Origin: Gnetum montanum
Taxonomy: Eukaryota > Streptophyta > Gnetopsida > Gnetales > Gnetaceae
Assembly (NCBI GenBank): GCA_015680685.1
Contig: MNCI01034296.1
Span: forward strand, 481,220-542,174
DNA length: 60,955 bases
Reading direction: 5' to 3'
A program made the translations under genes and the position numbers. This document shows, piece after piece, positions 20,661-32,720 of the stretch. Position 1 is the stretch's first letter, and every line of letters begins with the position of its first letter. The notes below the pieces were generated by a model. It searched no databases and was not told where the DNA came from. It saw nothing but the letters and a program-made list of their open reading frames with translations.

Positions 20661-23449
20661 TCATGTAGTTCCTAGTGGCGGTGGCTCCTCCATAGGTGCT
20701 TTCCCCTTGTCTTGTGCTCCAAGTCTTGGGACTTGATGGCATTGAAGTATGACCTGGAGTTTCTCCTCTTCAGTTCGGGGATTTTGTATCGTCCATGCTA
20801 ATGTTTCGATGTTTGATGGAGTCGGCACTTCCCATGGGTAGGGTAGTTGCAGAAACATTTGATTTGCTTTGACATACCAGGCCACAAACACTTGTTGTTC
20901 CTCCTCATAGGCTCTGGCTTTGTCTCTGTATTCTTGAAAATTCACAAGCCGTCAAGCCAAATCTATTGCGATACCTTTTTGTTCTTGGTAGCTTACTTTC
21001 ACCACCTCAAGTTTAGAATTTGCAATCTCTAGTTTTTGTGATATATTCTTGTGTTTTGCAAATTCTTTTTCATATTTGCTGTAGGTGGTAGCTACGTATT
21101 GCTTGAGCTCTGTTCTCGGGCACCTTGCTGTTAACATGACAAGGTTGGCATACCACAGGTTTGCCAAATCCATGTATTCTGTAAGATCTTGGATCTACAA
21201 GTCACGGTTCTTAACTTCTGCCTAGAGGACAAATGCATGTGTGTCCAATATGGCCCACCAGTCAGTGTGTTGGGCACTGATAGCATTGATGTGGGCCTTG
21301 GCCATATGGATCTCCTTCTCAAGGATCTGTTTGTACATCTCCACTGGTTTCGGAAGTACTCCTTTAGCTTTTCATGCTATTTAGCATCATTTTGCCATGC
21401 GCTTATTTCAATAGCTATCTTCTAGTAGATGGTGCGTAGCTCCTCCATTGAGAGGATTTGATTCTCCTTGGCTAGACGGCTCATGTCTTGGTTGGCCCAG
21501 ATGAATTATTCTCGCAACTGATGGAAATGTTCTTTGAGAACATTCTTTTGCTTCTCCATAGAGGTCAATCAAAGGTTGTTGGCAACAAGTTGCTTGTTTT
21601 CCTCTTGTAAGGCTTTGAGTGCCTTGGTATGCACATGAGTTTGTGCCTGTGCCACAGAGGCATCCCAAACAGCCTTCTTTTTTTCTTCTACCACCTTCTT
21701 ATTCTTTGTTAGTAGTTTGGTTAGTTGCTCAGTTTTGAAATTATCTAGCTGGTCTGTGGGAACAAATTGCAAAGGGTCCCGCTATGTTGTTTGTAGGGCC
21801 ACAAGCTTTTCTTGCAATTTTTGCACGTCTGCTTTAGCATGCTCAGCCCTCACCTTTGTCAAGACCAACTTCTCCTTAGTAGAAATGAGGTCTGATTGAA
21901 TTGCTGTAACATCTTGAGGGATGTCAAACAGGGATGTCATTAATTGTCCTGTTTGTAGCAATCAATCAAGTGTATCCTCATGTTCTGTAGGAGTCATTGA
22001 GGTTCCGACCAAAGTTTGAGCATCCCATGCTCCCGTGAGATCTACCGATGGTACAATAGGTACATTGAACGATTCTTTAATGTGGTCTATGACCACTTCT
22101 ATGGCCCCTATTGCATCCTAGTGTTGCATGACCATCACCGTGGCCCCTTCACCAGTTTCTAATTGCACTCGGAAAGATGCAGTGTTTCCCGAGATCTGTT
22201 GTGACCAAGTACTTTCCCCTCCTCCTGTATGGATGGACACTTCACCCCTTGCATGATCCAAAGAAACCATGGGACATATGGCATCATCAATGATGCGAAA
22301 GAGATTTGCATCATCACGACTTCCCCAACTGACCATCTCAGCGATGGCCTTGAGATGGCTCATCGACGGTCTGTAGTCTTGCGACGACGGTGGTTGATCC
22401 TAGTTTGTGCTAGGCCCTACTTCCTATTGTTGGCTAGGTCCCATATTTGGAAGTTGGTTAGGTCCTGTAAGTTGAGTTGCAGTTGTTCTAGCCATCTGAT
22501 CTTTTTCTTGTTCTGGTCCCAACATCTCACCAGTGATTTTTCTTGCAGCTGGTGGCTTTTACAATTCAGCATATGAAGCATTCTGGGCTTGTTGAAGGAC
22601 ATCATTAGTGTATCCTTTTATACTAGCATGTTGGCATAATTTCTTGATAAGACAATGGAAGGGTAAGGCAAGTTTCCTTGTCTTCCGTTCTTCAAACCGC
22701 CTTAGGATCTCCGTGAAGTATAGATGAGGCAGGTTAGCATTAACCTTTCCCATTAGCATTGCACATCCCATTGCCGCATATGTTGAAATCCTTTTTAGGC
22801 CCTTCGTGGGGAAGAGGCGATACGTTCCAATTTTGAAATAGATCCTCTCTTCCATCGTCAACTCTCCAAATGTCTTATCCCTGCCATATGCCCTTTCCAA
22901 CCAAACTCATTGCACATCAGGGTTTGAACGAGTAGATAACTGAGCAACCTTGGGCCCTGTATTCGGAAGTTCTAATACTTTCGAAATGGCCTGCACAAAG
23001 AAATCAACTGTCACACCACAAATGTTAATGGTGGTGCCTTGTTCTCTATTATGCCAGAATTGGTACATTTCCCCCAGGTACTAGGCACCACTTTCAGTGA
23101 GGATAGGCCATAAGGGAGACTCTTTGAGGTGGTCCGTAACAGCCTCAGGAGCGCATTCTACAAAAGATTTAAAATTTAATTCCATAATCATTGCAGTGAA
23201 TGTGGACCTTTCGTGGATAGCTTGAACACAATCCTGGGGTAACGTGAGATGTTGTCCCTGTTCAGGCACTACAGCAGCTCCTCCTTCTACCTGCCCAGAT
23301 TGTACAGTAGTAGGGTCCTCTTGATGAATGCTAAATGATTATTCCTCCTATTCTGCATGTTTTCTGGTAGGAACTTGTTCTTCACCTCTCCTAGGTCGTT
23401 TACTTCTACCTTGAGCAAGACCTTCCTGTTGTCCACGTTTCGGGGCCAT
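20661..23449 (-). pseudogene. Extra ORF of B: putative nuclear, coiled-coil accessory protein (about 930 codons, decayed)
   Basis: An unusual gene in the place of pol. The ATG at 23449 opens 'MAPKRGQQEGLAQGRSK' and continues 'RPRRGEEQVPTRKHAE'; KR-x11-KRPRR looks like a bipartite nuclear localisation signal. One frame then runs to about 21400, with roughly ten stops at places where CAG, CAA, CGA or TGG are likely, and shifts once (around 21200-21400) before ending at the TGA at 20661. Residues about 130-310 form a domain ('TTINICGVTVDFFVQAISKV', 'ERIYFKIGTYRLFP', 'LALPFHCLIKKLCQHAS') that I find reminiscent of the 'putative plant transposon protein' domain in many plant retroelement ORFs. The C-terminal half is rich in Lys, Glu and Gln and looks like coiled coil (for example 'EQLTKLLTKNKKVVEEKKKA'). 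Role unknown; RNA-particle, chromatin or silencing functions are guesses. Confidence 0.65.
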
Positions 23450-23739
23450 CTGCAATCATACGGGGCCAAGCGTTAGTACGGTTGTTTCTGAAGTTAAGTT
23501 ATACCTTATTACTTGTCTTAATTAATTAATTTATTCTATCTCCGTGTGATGTTTCCCAAAAGATTATAATAGTGAGTCCTTTTTACTTAGGTGGTTTTCA
23601 ATTTTAGTTTCCCGATGTACCTAAAGGGAAGAAATTATTTTCGGCACAATTATCCTTAATATTATAACTAATTACCCTTGATAATGTCCTTTAGGTGATG
23701 AAAAATTCCAAAAAATTTATGTGCTATTCGATGTGTGTC

Positions 23740-23990
23740 CTCCCCCACGACTAAGCTGAACAGTCTGGGTTCAAGTACGTTTAGATGGAATAAAAATCAG
23801 AGTACTAGTGAGGGAGATATAGATATAAAAGCAAGGGTCTCACAATCGCAAGTCATAGAGAAAAATTCAAAAAACTCCCCCACGTGAATTTGTGGAAAAT
23901 GATGTTAAGTGTTGTGGAGTGGTCACATATACATAGTTTGATTTGATGTGATATCGCGTACAAGATATCGTGTACGCGATATCGCGGCCT
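23740..23990 (-). promoter_or_regulatory. Internal promoter-like segment upstream of the B extra ORF
   Basis: On the minus strand: a GATATC palindrome cluster (23949-23986), a CACGTG G-box (23881-23886), a TATATC-rich stretch (about 23815-23830), then 'TCGTGGGGGAGG' (near 23741-23752), which copies the polypurine tract. The ORF starts about 300-370 bp further on. Because the palindromes otherwise occur only in LTR promoters, I infer that this drives the extra ORF separately from gag. Confidence 0.45.
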
Positions 23991-23999
23991 ATTAATGTT

Positions 24000-25365
24000 T
24001 AGGCCTGAGGAAAAATACCAAATTTTGAAGGTTTTTTTGGAATTAAGAGTGGAAATTAAGGACATGTGGGCACGTGTTAAAGGGTTCTAGGGTAATTTAG
24101 ATAGTTTGAAGGCACGAATATTTATATGTGGGTGGAATTGATCAATAAGGCCTTAGGTGGTAAGTGAGAGAAAACGGCCATGTAATGGTTCATAGGAACA
24201 TTGAAATTCAGAGGGATAGTAATAAGGGAAAGAATATCATGAACAATATGCTGAGGGTGATAAATGGTGTGTGATCTATGTTATGAGTGCAAATTACAAG
24301 AGATTACACAAGTGGATCCTCCCCACAGCAGGTTCCAACCTTTAATGCCCTTGTGTAACCACACTTAAAAGTGTCTGTGGGCACTCAAAGGGTTAAATGT
24401 AATCCACACTAGTTCCACAAAATGCACACATGTAAAATATCACCAGAATGTGGTAAGAATTCTACGTTACACATGACACGAGCTACAATTACATGAACAG
24501 TGAGATGAGATGAACTATAGAAGGGATTGTAGAGATTGGGACATGAGGTAACTAACCCAGGGCACAATGAATCCTGCGTGTAAAGCATGATTAATGTGTC
24601 ATTAACCCATCATTCCAAGATTAGGACCAAGTCCATTCCTCTAATCAATGACACCACATTATTTCATCCCATGATGAGCGACTATGAGAGTTCTAGAACA
24701 ACAAGGTGTACGATCACTTGGCATTTTGTTCAAGGGAGGAGTGATTTTTTTTGCTTTGTGGCACTTCCTTTGTTTGTTTCTCTTCTTTTTTTTTTCCTTG
24801 CTTTGTTCTTTTTTTTTTCGATCACTAAGTCCAGAGAAGCTGCCAACCTTCATGCATGGGTGCATGTCTTTCCAGTGGGACCCCCTAGAACAACATTGGA
24901 TTTTTGAGTGCCTTTTGATTACTCTTACTTCCATTTTTCGTTAGATCTACAAGGATCTTAGTACAACCATGTTGCATGATAACTCTCACAAACGTCACTA
25001 GAGAGAATCCACAAGTTCCCTTGATGTCACACCCTACTCATTCCCTCTTGGTCCATCCTTCTTCATTCTGGGTACAATGAACACAACATTAATTTTAAGT
25101 TTCAAGAATGTCAAGAATATCACTGTACCCTCAGACAGAACCTCTTATTTCTAGAATAGATTAGTGGATGTAATGGGCTCACTGTCCACATAATTGATCA
25201 CTTGAGACTCGATAACATAGAACACACCTCAACCAATGAGCCACATGAGTGTTTTATTCATAGATGAGATTACTTATGAAAAGCTAAAAAGATAAAACAA
25301 GAAATTGAAAAATGAAAAACTGGAAAACAAAAAGTTGTAAGATTAAAGAAAATGAAAAATATTTA
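24000..25365 (-). other. Non-coding spacer of B
   Basis: Related to the region after integrase in D (49528-51440) and to 1-1519 in A: it shares the 'ctgtgggcactcaaagggttaaa' type element and C/T-rich runs (24780-24820). Coding-like frames of about 90-106 codons at 24587-24944 come from low-complexity T-rich sequence and are not believed. No pol fragment is detectable. Confidence 0.6.
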
Positions 25366-27368
25366 TTAATATTTCTTGTTATTAGAATGGGGGATATCCT
25401 GCATAACTAAATGGTTGAAGATGGCAAGGATTAATAAATGAAAGATGAGGATCCTTGCATGTTGAAAATATTGGGACTTGGTCATACTTACCCCATCGGG
25501 GTTCACACACCTGATTATAGTAAGCATAGTGGGGCAATTTATAAGATGTAGTTTCTGGATAACGAGTTGATCCACTATGATAATTTGGACTATTAGATGG
25601 TATGCAAGGGTCAAGATGTCACCCTTCAGGTCTGTATTCATTGGGTTGTATGGTTGTTGGAGTGTCAATTGGTGGCCCTGATGAAGTAACACGAGGCATT
25701 GGGTTCGAAGAGAAGGATGCACCATAGTGTTGGACTTGTGCTGAGTTGGAGGATACAGTGGCCTTGGAATTGTGTTGTCCCTTCCTAGGGTCATTTCTAA
25801 AGAATGGATGCCTTCAATGTTGCTAAGGTCTCTCACTATTGTTGGCAATAGTAGCACAAGTAACATTCGGCAATTGTTGCTGTGGTGCAGACACCTTAGG
25901 AACAATTGGTGGTGATGTAGAAGGAGGGAAAGGATGAGAATGTTGAAAATCAGGATAAGTGTAAGGTGCACAAGGCGGTGGTTGTGTTGAGGACATGGGA
26001 TGATAGTATTGAGGAGAATGATAATGCAGTGATATAGAGAATGTTGGCCCAGTTGGAGAAATAGGGTATTGGACTAAATAAGCATTTGGATTCGGATGAT
26101 ATGAAGGGTGTCTCCAGTTTAGGGGTGGCTTTCCCCACGACTCGAATTGTTGCCACTATGATCGAACACAATGTCTCTATACGAACTTGGGATGTAATGT
26201 GCATCCCCAATGCTCATATAAATGTAACAAGATTGGGCATTGGCCCTTGGGGTGATCGTACAAGAAAATGTTGCATTCATACGTGTGATTGGAAGTTGAG
26301 CTCTTATTTTCCTTATCCCTTCTTTCCGGTTGTCCAATGATACTTTGTCTTGTTTCTCAGGTTGTTAAAACTCTATCTCCAATGATATCGATATATTCTC
26401 CACACTTTTTATGTGTCCATTTCAACATCTTATTAATCTTTGCCTCGACTTCCTCTAATGATTGTGGTACTGGCAAAGATGGTTTTTCCTCCTTGAGATT
26501 GGTTGATTTCTCCTTTTTGTGATTATGGACCTTTGTTAAGTTGAGATTTTGGTCTTGTTGATGTTTTTCAACACTCTCCCATCTAGCCATTTCTCCTTCT
26601 TCTTTTGCTACCTGCTTAATAAGCTCTTGGACTTGATGGGTTCGTAGTTCATATAGTTGACCTTGGGAATACTTCCCTAGGGTTTCTCTTGTTGTATCAC
26701 GAAGCCCATCAATGATATGGTACATTAGCCTTTGCTCAGAGAACTCATGGCATGGACAATTGTTTAATAGTGCATAATATCTTTCTAATGCCATGTCCAA
26801 GAGTTCATGTTGTGCTTGTTTCCACTCTTGGATTTTTTTCCTCAAGGCTGACACTCTTGCGTAGGTTTGATATCTTTCGTTAAAGAGTTCTACCATTGTT
26901 GGCCAACGTCGTATTGAATTTGGTCTTAACGATCTGTACCATACTGTTGCTTGGCCAACGAGTGTCATAGGAAAGATCTTGAGTTTTTTCCAACCATTAT
27001 AAATGTTGTTCCATGTATAGGCATCGTAGAAGGCTTGTAAATGTTGATGTGGATCTAAAGTCATAGCCTCCTAAGAAATTGGGAAATTTTTTTAAATCGA
27101 GTCTGGGTAGACGACTCTCTTTACGATGCCTACGGGAGATTTGAATAGCCTCTTGTATTTGCGTTAGGCTTGTAGTGGCTAGTAGGGGTTCATCATCATC
27201 AGGTAAGTTATGCTTTCATGTATTGGGATGACGTTGCTTTTGTTTATGCTTATAAGAAACCCCCACCTCGGGTTGCATACTCCAATCTTCATTTTCATAT
27301 AGTTCATTGGTTCTCCAATGAACTTCCTCACTAGATGTGGCATTATTATAGTATTTTAGGAGAGGCAT
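25366..27368 (-). pseudogene. B gag (capsid domain and zinc knuckle; decayed)
   Basis: The likely start is the ATG at 27368 ('MPLLKYYNNATSSEEVHW'). A single-base shift near 27070 separates 'RLDLKKFPNFLGGY' from the long open part at 27064-26357. That part carries the retrotransposon gag domain: 'DPHQHLQAFYDAYTW', 'TVWYRSLRPNSIRRW' and 'LLDMALERYYALLNNCPCHE'. D gag aligns throughout. A variant knuckle follows at 26238-26277 ('ECNIFLYDHPKGQCPI'; C-x2-F-x3-H-x4-C, the second Cys being Phe). The C-terminus is Pro/Ser/His/Tyr-rich to about 25366 with a few stops. No protease follows. Confidence 0.85.
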
Positions 27369-27497
27369 GGTTGTGAAATTGTGTGTGAATTTGTATGTGA
27401 ATTTTTCTTTTTATAATTATTTTTTTCCTAAAAGATATATCGTTAATTCCTATACAGCGACCTTGTATGATATAACTAATCTAGATAACTAGCACCG

Positions 27498-27515
27498 TCC
27501 CCAGCAACGGTGCCA
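27498..27515 (-). other. Primer binding site of B
   Basis: Minus strand TGGCACCGTTGCTGGGGA, one base after the LTR. It is a close variant of TGGCGCCGTTGCCGGGGA, the primer site frequent in plant Athila/Tat-type elements. Confidence 0.85.
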
Positions 27516-27516
27516 A

Positions 27517-28329
27517 TGATGAGTAACGAGGTACCCCTACACTCAACCATACGAATACGAGTGTTTCACGCATGATCTGATCGAACTCCATAGACAGACT
27601 AGTTGTGGTATCAAGACAGTTATCCTTAGGTCGTAGTTCACTATTTTCCCATCTAGACTAGTGTTAACTTTGTCACGTATGGTTTAGTCCAAAGTGAGGT
27701 GTATGATGTGTTCCTATACTAACGCTACTCTTGGATACAATGGGAAATAATATTAACTAAGCTAAGAGAGAGAGGGTGAGAGAGAATCTAAGCTAGCCTA
27801 AGTGCGATGAGCATCTATTCCTCGATCATCCATACACATATTGGACTTCATGCATGACTACCACTGGGATTACCAAGCACAAATCCTAGGTACGCTATTG
27901 GGTTACCAAGTAGTCACACTTAAATGCTCGTAATCAAGTTGTACTGATTCTGCGTTTAACAGGAGTTTAGGGTGAAGAGATATTAACTAAGAAAGTAGTA
28001 AATAACAATTAAATAAGTAATTAAGCTAAGTGTATGCTGCAATGATGAAGTAATCTTGATCTTTATTTCTAGTCATGTGCGTGTCCAGGTATGTCACACT
28101 TGAATAAGGATGCCGTACAATTACAATCACCACACTACAGGCATGCACTGGAAGAGAAGGGTTGAGAGCAGTACTACTTAAAAGTTAACACTTAAACTAA
28201 GAACTAAAAAAAAAAAACTCTCTATTGAAACTGTCTACCTCTTATTTATAGACGAGGAGACAAGCTACGATATCGCGTATGCGATATCACATATGCGATA
28301 TCGTGGTTAACTAAAATGGCGACTCATCA
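27517..28329 (-). repeat. 5' LTR of B
   Basis: 813 bp, bounded by TGATGAGT and ACTCATCA, a perfect 8-bp terminal inverted repeat. Pair of 19671-20479. Confidence 0.92.
28242..28303 (-). promoter_or_regulatory. U3 promoter of the B 5' LTR: GATATC palindromes and TATA box
   Basis: Three GATATC-centred palindrome halves at 28268-28303, then TATAAATAAGAGG on the minus strand (TATA at 28242-28250). This copy would drive the gag transcript. Confidence 0.75.
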
Positions 28330-28334
28330 CTAGT
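28330..28334 (+). repeat. Right target-site duplication of B (CTAGT)
   Basis: Exact repeat of 19666-19670. Confidence 0.9.
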
Positions 28335-28566
28335 CTAGTTTGCTTCCTCATTCTTTTGGCTCATTCCTACATGACAACATAAGCACATCAAGTGGAATTT
28401 GTATGATAAAATTGTTAAATAGTATAAAAAATAATGTAAAATACATTAATAATAATACATATATGAGTAAAAAAAAATTAACTCAAAGGTCAAATGAGGT
28501 TCAAACATGGGCAACACACATCATAATAGGGCAATATAAGATGAAACATGGTTAACTATGGTTATA

Positions 28567-28812
28567 GTTTTGCTAGTTTTAGGCCTTGGCAAGCCATGTT
28601 GCCAATTTAAGGCCTTAGTGGGTCACGATTACATGGTGTCAAATGATTTTCAAAACCATTTAAAATGGTGTTAAATATGACTAAGAAAGTTTAAAACATA
28701 CTGGGGATGAGGCCAAATAAGGTCAAAAAACACAAAGTAGGCTACATATGGCCCAACAGGGTCAATCGAGGCCACATTTTGCCAGTTTTAGGCCTTAGCA
28801 GGTTGTAGTAGA
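28567..28812 (+). repeat. 29-bp repeat array (copy 2, scattered)
   Basis: Units at 28567-28628 and 28771-28812 with 'ttaggccttggc' and 'gccagttttaggccttagca'. It continues the family 3 repeat that B interrupted (19074-19227). Confidence 0.7.
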
Positions 28813-31800
28813 GGCCTATTTTAGTAGGAAATATTACTGTGAGGTAAAAGTAGGGTGAGACTTGCTAAAACAAGGTGAAATTTGGTTGTAATAAGGTAAA
28901 GGAAGGGTAAAATTCAATAAAATAAAGTTGCATCAAGATAAAGCAAAGTCAAAAATAACATAAACTATGACAAACTAGATGGAATAATGTAAAATATTAT
29001 ATGCTTGTTATACACACACACACACACATACACATAAAACTCAATAAGATTTATTATTATTATTATTATTTTTATTTATTTATTTTGTCACTCATTGCAT
29101 GAGTGGAGAGAGCATTAGTGTAAGAGGCACTTGGGGTTGGGGCTAGGACATCATGTGGCATGGGCCACAATGGATAGGGGTTAATGGCTATGGTAGAATG
29201 GCTAAAATGAAGGATTAGGACACATGATGGTAGATGTAGGTGGTAATGACTTAGTAATGCTGAGGCTTTGACATGTCACGGTGAATGGTAGCGACTGTAG
29301 CATGGCACGATGGCCAGAGCAATGGAGCAATGGCTTGTGTGGTAGTACAAGGGGGTAGGCATAGATGGCCGATGGTGCAGTGTAAGAGGATACAACAAGT
29401 ACATGAGGGTTTTATAATTGTGATTGTGTTAGGGCTTTTGTATTGCATCCATGTGTTGGGGCTAGAGAACAACCCATTATAGGGCTAGAGTGTAGCCCTT
29501 TGCAGGTCTAGCATGGCCTGTTGCTAGGCCTACATGGCTTTCTATGGCTCGTTATGCCAATGGTGACCATGGTAGTAAGTGACATGTTATGGTGGCAAAG
29601 GCATCAAGCGAGGGTAGCCTATGAGGATTTACATATAGTGGCAGTCATGGGTGGTAGGAGGTATGTCACGAATGGTGGAGAACTTTGAGATGTGGCATTG
29701 TATTTATTGCATCCACGTTAACCAAAATGGATGAGCATGGAGACGTAGCATCAAATCATGACATCCACATTGGATCCATGTTGACAAGAATGGATTTGAT
29801 GTGGATGGAGTGATGAGAATTGGATCATGGTAGCCATACTAGATCCATGTTGACCAACATGGATGTAGAGGGAAGGTGGGTGGTAGTGAATGAGTAGGGC
29901 ATGGAGGACGAGCTAGGGTAATCGTTTACGTGTGGTAGTAGTTAGTAGTGTGCAAGGGAAGTAGATAGTAGTGACCCTAGAGGTAGGTAGCTTGTAGCCT
30001 TTCCCAAGGACTTATGTGACCCCTCTCCTATAACTTAGGTCTATGCAACCCTTAGTGGGGGTTTATTATGACAAGGCAATGGTGGGATGGTGGTTAACAG
30101 TGTGGTGTGGGCTTGCGAGGCAGCGGAGCGATAGGATCTTCTGATGCGTGAGGGTTTTAGTAGATTCAATGGATATTGTAGTAGGCAAGACAATGTAGGA
30201 TATAATGTGAAGCATAGCAATGGTAGTACTAGGATAGCAACAACTTGAGGTAGGGCCAACATGGTAAATGACTATCTATGGTAGTGAGCGTGGTAGTGTT
30301 CATTGAGAGTGAACCTCATCCATGTTGGATCCATGCTGACCAGTGTGGATGAGGAGGGGTAAGGTTTTTTAAATTTTTTTTCATTCCTCTAGATCCATGT
30401 TGAATCTACATTGGCCACTATGGATCAACGTGGAAGGTCCCGAATAACTACAAGAGTTTGAAAATCACAGCGGCAATGGTGATGGGTGTGGAGGTGTTGA
30501 GGCACGTGGTCCTTGTAGGTTTCATGTGGTCTTTTGTAGGGCCAACATGGCATGTATAGGCCTAGTAGTGATGCCAATGTGGTCTATGAGAGTGACAATG
30601 GTGAACCTAGATTGTGGTGATGGGTGACAATGGCATTAACGGGATGTAGATTGAGGTGAACTTAGCCACATGGCAGTAGTGCAAGGGAGGGGTTTGAATT
30701 ATGTGTGGTGTCCATGCTGGTTGTACTCTAGTTAGCATAGATCAATTTTGGATGAGGAACTATGTTGACTTGGCTAGCATCAAGGAAGGTCATTTTAGGA
30801 CCTGAGGTAGTAGGTCGACATAGTCCAAGAGAGTAATGATTGATGAGCAACGAGTACTAGGTAACATAGTAGTAGTGTTGCAGCAATAATAGTGGTCACT
30901 AGATAGTGTTGATGGTGGCACTGACCAATGGGCATAGACATGGGATGTGGTAGGAAATGGAGGGCCATAAGGAGGGCAAGGTAGGCTATAGGATGATTCC
31001 TAGTTCACACAAGTGAATAGTGGGCTCTAGAGTGATGTGGTAGTGGATGACTAGGATGTGGAGGGAGTTGTCATGGGGCTTGCAATTCCCCAGACCTATG
31101 TGGCCCTAAACAGGCTCCCATGACCCCTACGTGGACCCGTGGGCTATGTAGGCCCTATCAAAGGAGTACTTGAGGTAGAGCACACAGGTGTTGCAACAGT
31201 GATAGAGTGGACATGTGTTGCAATGGTGGGAGGGTGCACATGGCGTGGAGCATCATATGCAATGTATCCTTTTGTAGGAATATTTATGAGTTATGATTTT
31301 CTTGTTTAGCTCTTTCTTACATTCTATCATGGCCAATCATGAAAAAATTTCAATGATCTCCCTCTCACCTAAGTAGGGATTTTTCATTTTTCTAAAGGCA
31401 TTTCCTCCCTCTACCCTACCTCATATCTCTTGCAGCTATGGGGTTGCTATTGCTATTATTGTTGTTTAGTTAGCTACCAATGAATTGATGACTTTAAAAC
31501 AAGAATTTTAAATCACACCTGATCCATCCATTCATCCACCAACTAGACTACACATGAATGGATGAGTAGTGAATTAGGAAGGAAGTATTACTCTCGTTCA
31601 TGGCTTAACTCATCTCATATTGTGTTGTTGTTTTAAAGGATTTCCATGAGTCATAAATCTTACTAATGATTCCAACCTTTTTCCATTAGCGTCATCACCA
31701 TCATAGAAATGGATGGCTTAAGGTTAGAGCAAGGGATCTTGAAGTAGCCTTGCAAATGATGCACTTGGCCTTGAGCAAAAGCACCATGTGAATTCAATGC

Positions 31801-32720
31801 CCAACAACAACAACAACATTAGTGATAAGAGGTACTAGCAATCATGTAAGGTAGGAAAACAAGAGTAGACCAGATCTAGTGGCCTACCTCATTATTAGCA
31901 TTTGTCAGTACCATATTTTATTTCTCAACTTTCACAAATTTGATCATGGTTTGAATATGAAGGTTTGTGATTCGATGGCAGTGATACAACTTTTGTTATA
32001 GGCAATTTGGACTAGTATTATTTCTTATCTAGAAATTTACAAATTGTATCTAGTAGTTTCTGGAGCTTTCTAGTATTTTTATGGTTATGCCCCCTGGGCC
32101 ACACTGGCCAGCGTGACCCTGGCATTGGGGGGGAGGGGTGTGGTGGTGTCGGGGGTAGGGGGAATATTATATTGAGTTTACATGTTTCATCTTGATCTTT
32201 TGAGATTTAAATGAAAACATTGAACTATATTAAACCTAAGGCATAAGCTTGTTTTTAATGATCCTAATAGTCATGTGTTATGGCTATAATGGTTCCTAAT
32301 TCTTGCCTCGTTTATTATTGTTTGTAGGCCTCATGCTATGACATTGATGTAGTTGGTAATGATGTACTTAATGAACCTACTCTTCCTCCTCCCATAGATT
32401 AGTTTTTTATCTACTCAATGAATTTGTTGATGATTATGTAATGTTCTAGTTGTTGTATGTTGCATAGTGCAACTATGATCATAGACATATGGACATTTTA
32501 ATATTCTTTGATTTTTTTAACACAATGTGACTATGGCTACATGTTAGTTTAAGTTTTTTATGTTTTATATGCTTCACGTAAACATAGATTGTAAATGTAA
32601 TAAGGCCATAAAACTAGTAGATAAAATGTGTCATAATGATAATTGTAAACCAAGGCATATGCATATAAGTAAACTTGCATACAATGCGATAAGGTGGATT
32701 GGCTAGAAGGTCATTATGCT
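28813..32720. other. Long stretch without recognisable genes; low-order repeats
   Basis: A (CA)n run at 29012-29028 and a (TTA)n run at 29051-29070. From 29690 to 30445 there are repeated 'gatccatgttgacc' words, several of them hairpin-like (CCATGTTG-AC-CAACATGG near 29850). A G-rich tract lies at 32126-32162. I see no gag, pol or host-gene domain. By position this could be the 3' part of the minus-strand family 3 element F1, where an opposite-strand gene might have lain, but no coding trace is convincing. Confidence 0.5.

Larger units (their letters stand above)
19671..28329 (-). mobile_element. Element B: non-autonomous family 1 retrotransposon with gag and an extra ORF, no pol
   Basis: An 8.66-kb element on the minus strand with LTRs, primer site, polypurine tract and 5-bp target duplications all visible. 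Order 5' to 3': LTR, primer site, gag (27368-25366), non-coding spacer related to the post-integrase region of D, internal promoter-like segment, extra ORF (23449-20661), polypurine tract, LTR. No protease, RT, RNase H or integrase motif is seen anywhere between the LTRs. It would need enzymes from a relative such as D. The LTRs differ at scattered, mostly transition, sites, so the insertion is old. Confidence 0.9.

Noticed and set aside
24587-24944. Plus- and minus-strand frames of about 90-106 codons with Phe/Leu or Lys runs
   Set aside because: Produced by T-rich low-complexity sequence in the non-coding spacer shared with A and D.
25366-25971. 201-codon minus-strand frame rich in Leu, His and Ile
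   Set aside because: It is an out-of-frame reading of the Pro/His/Tyr-rich C-terminus of B gag.
28813-32720. A host gene in the long stretch right of B
   Set aside because: No frame shows a domain, splice pattern or codon bias that I can support; repeats dominate.
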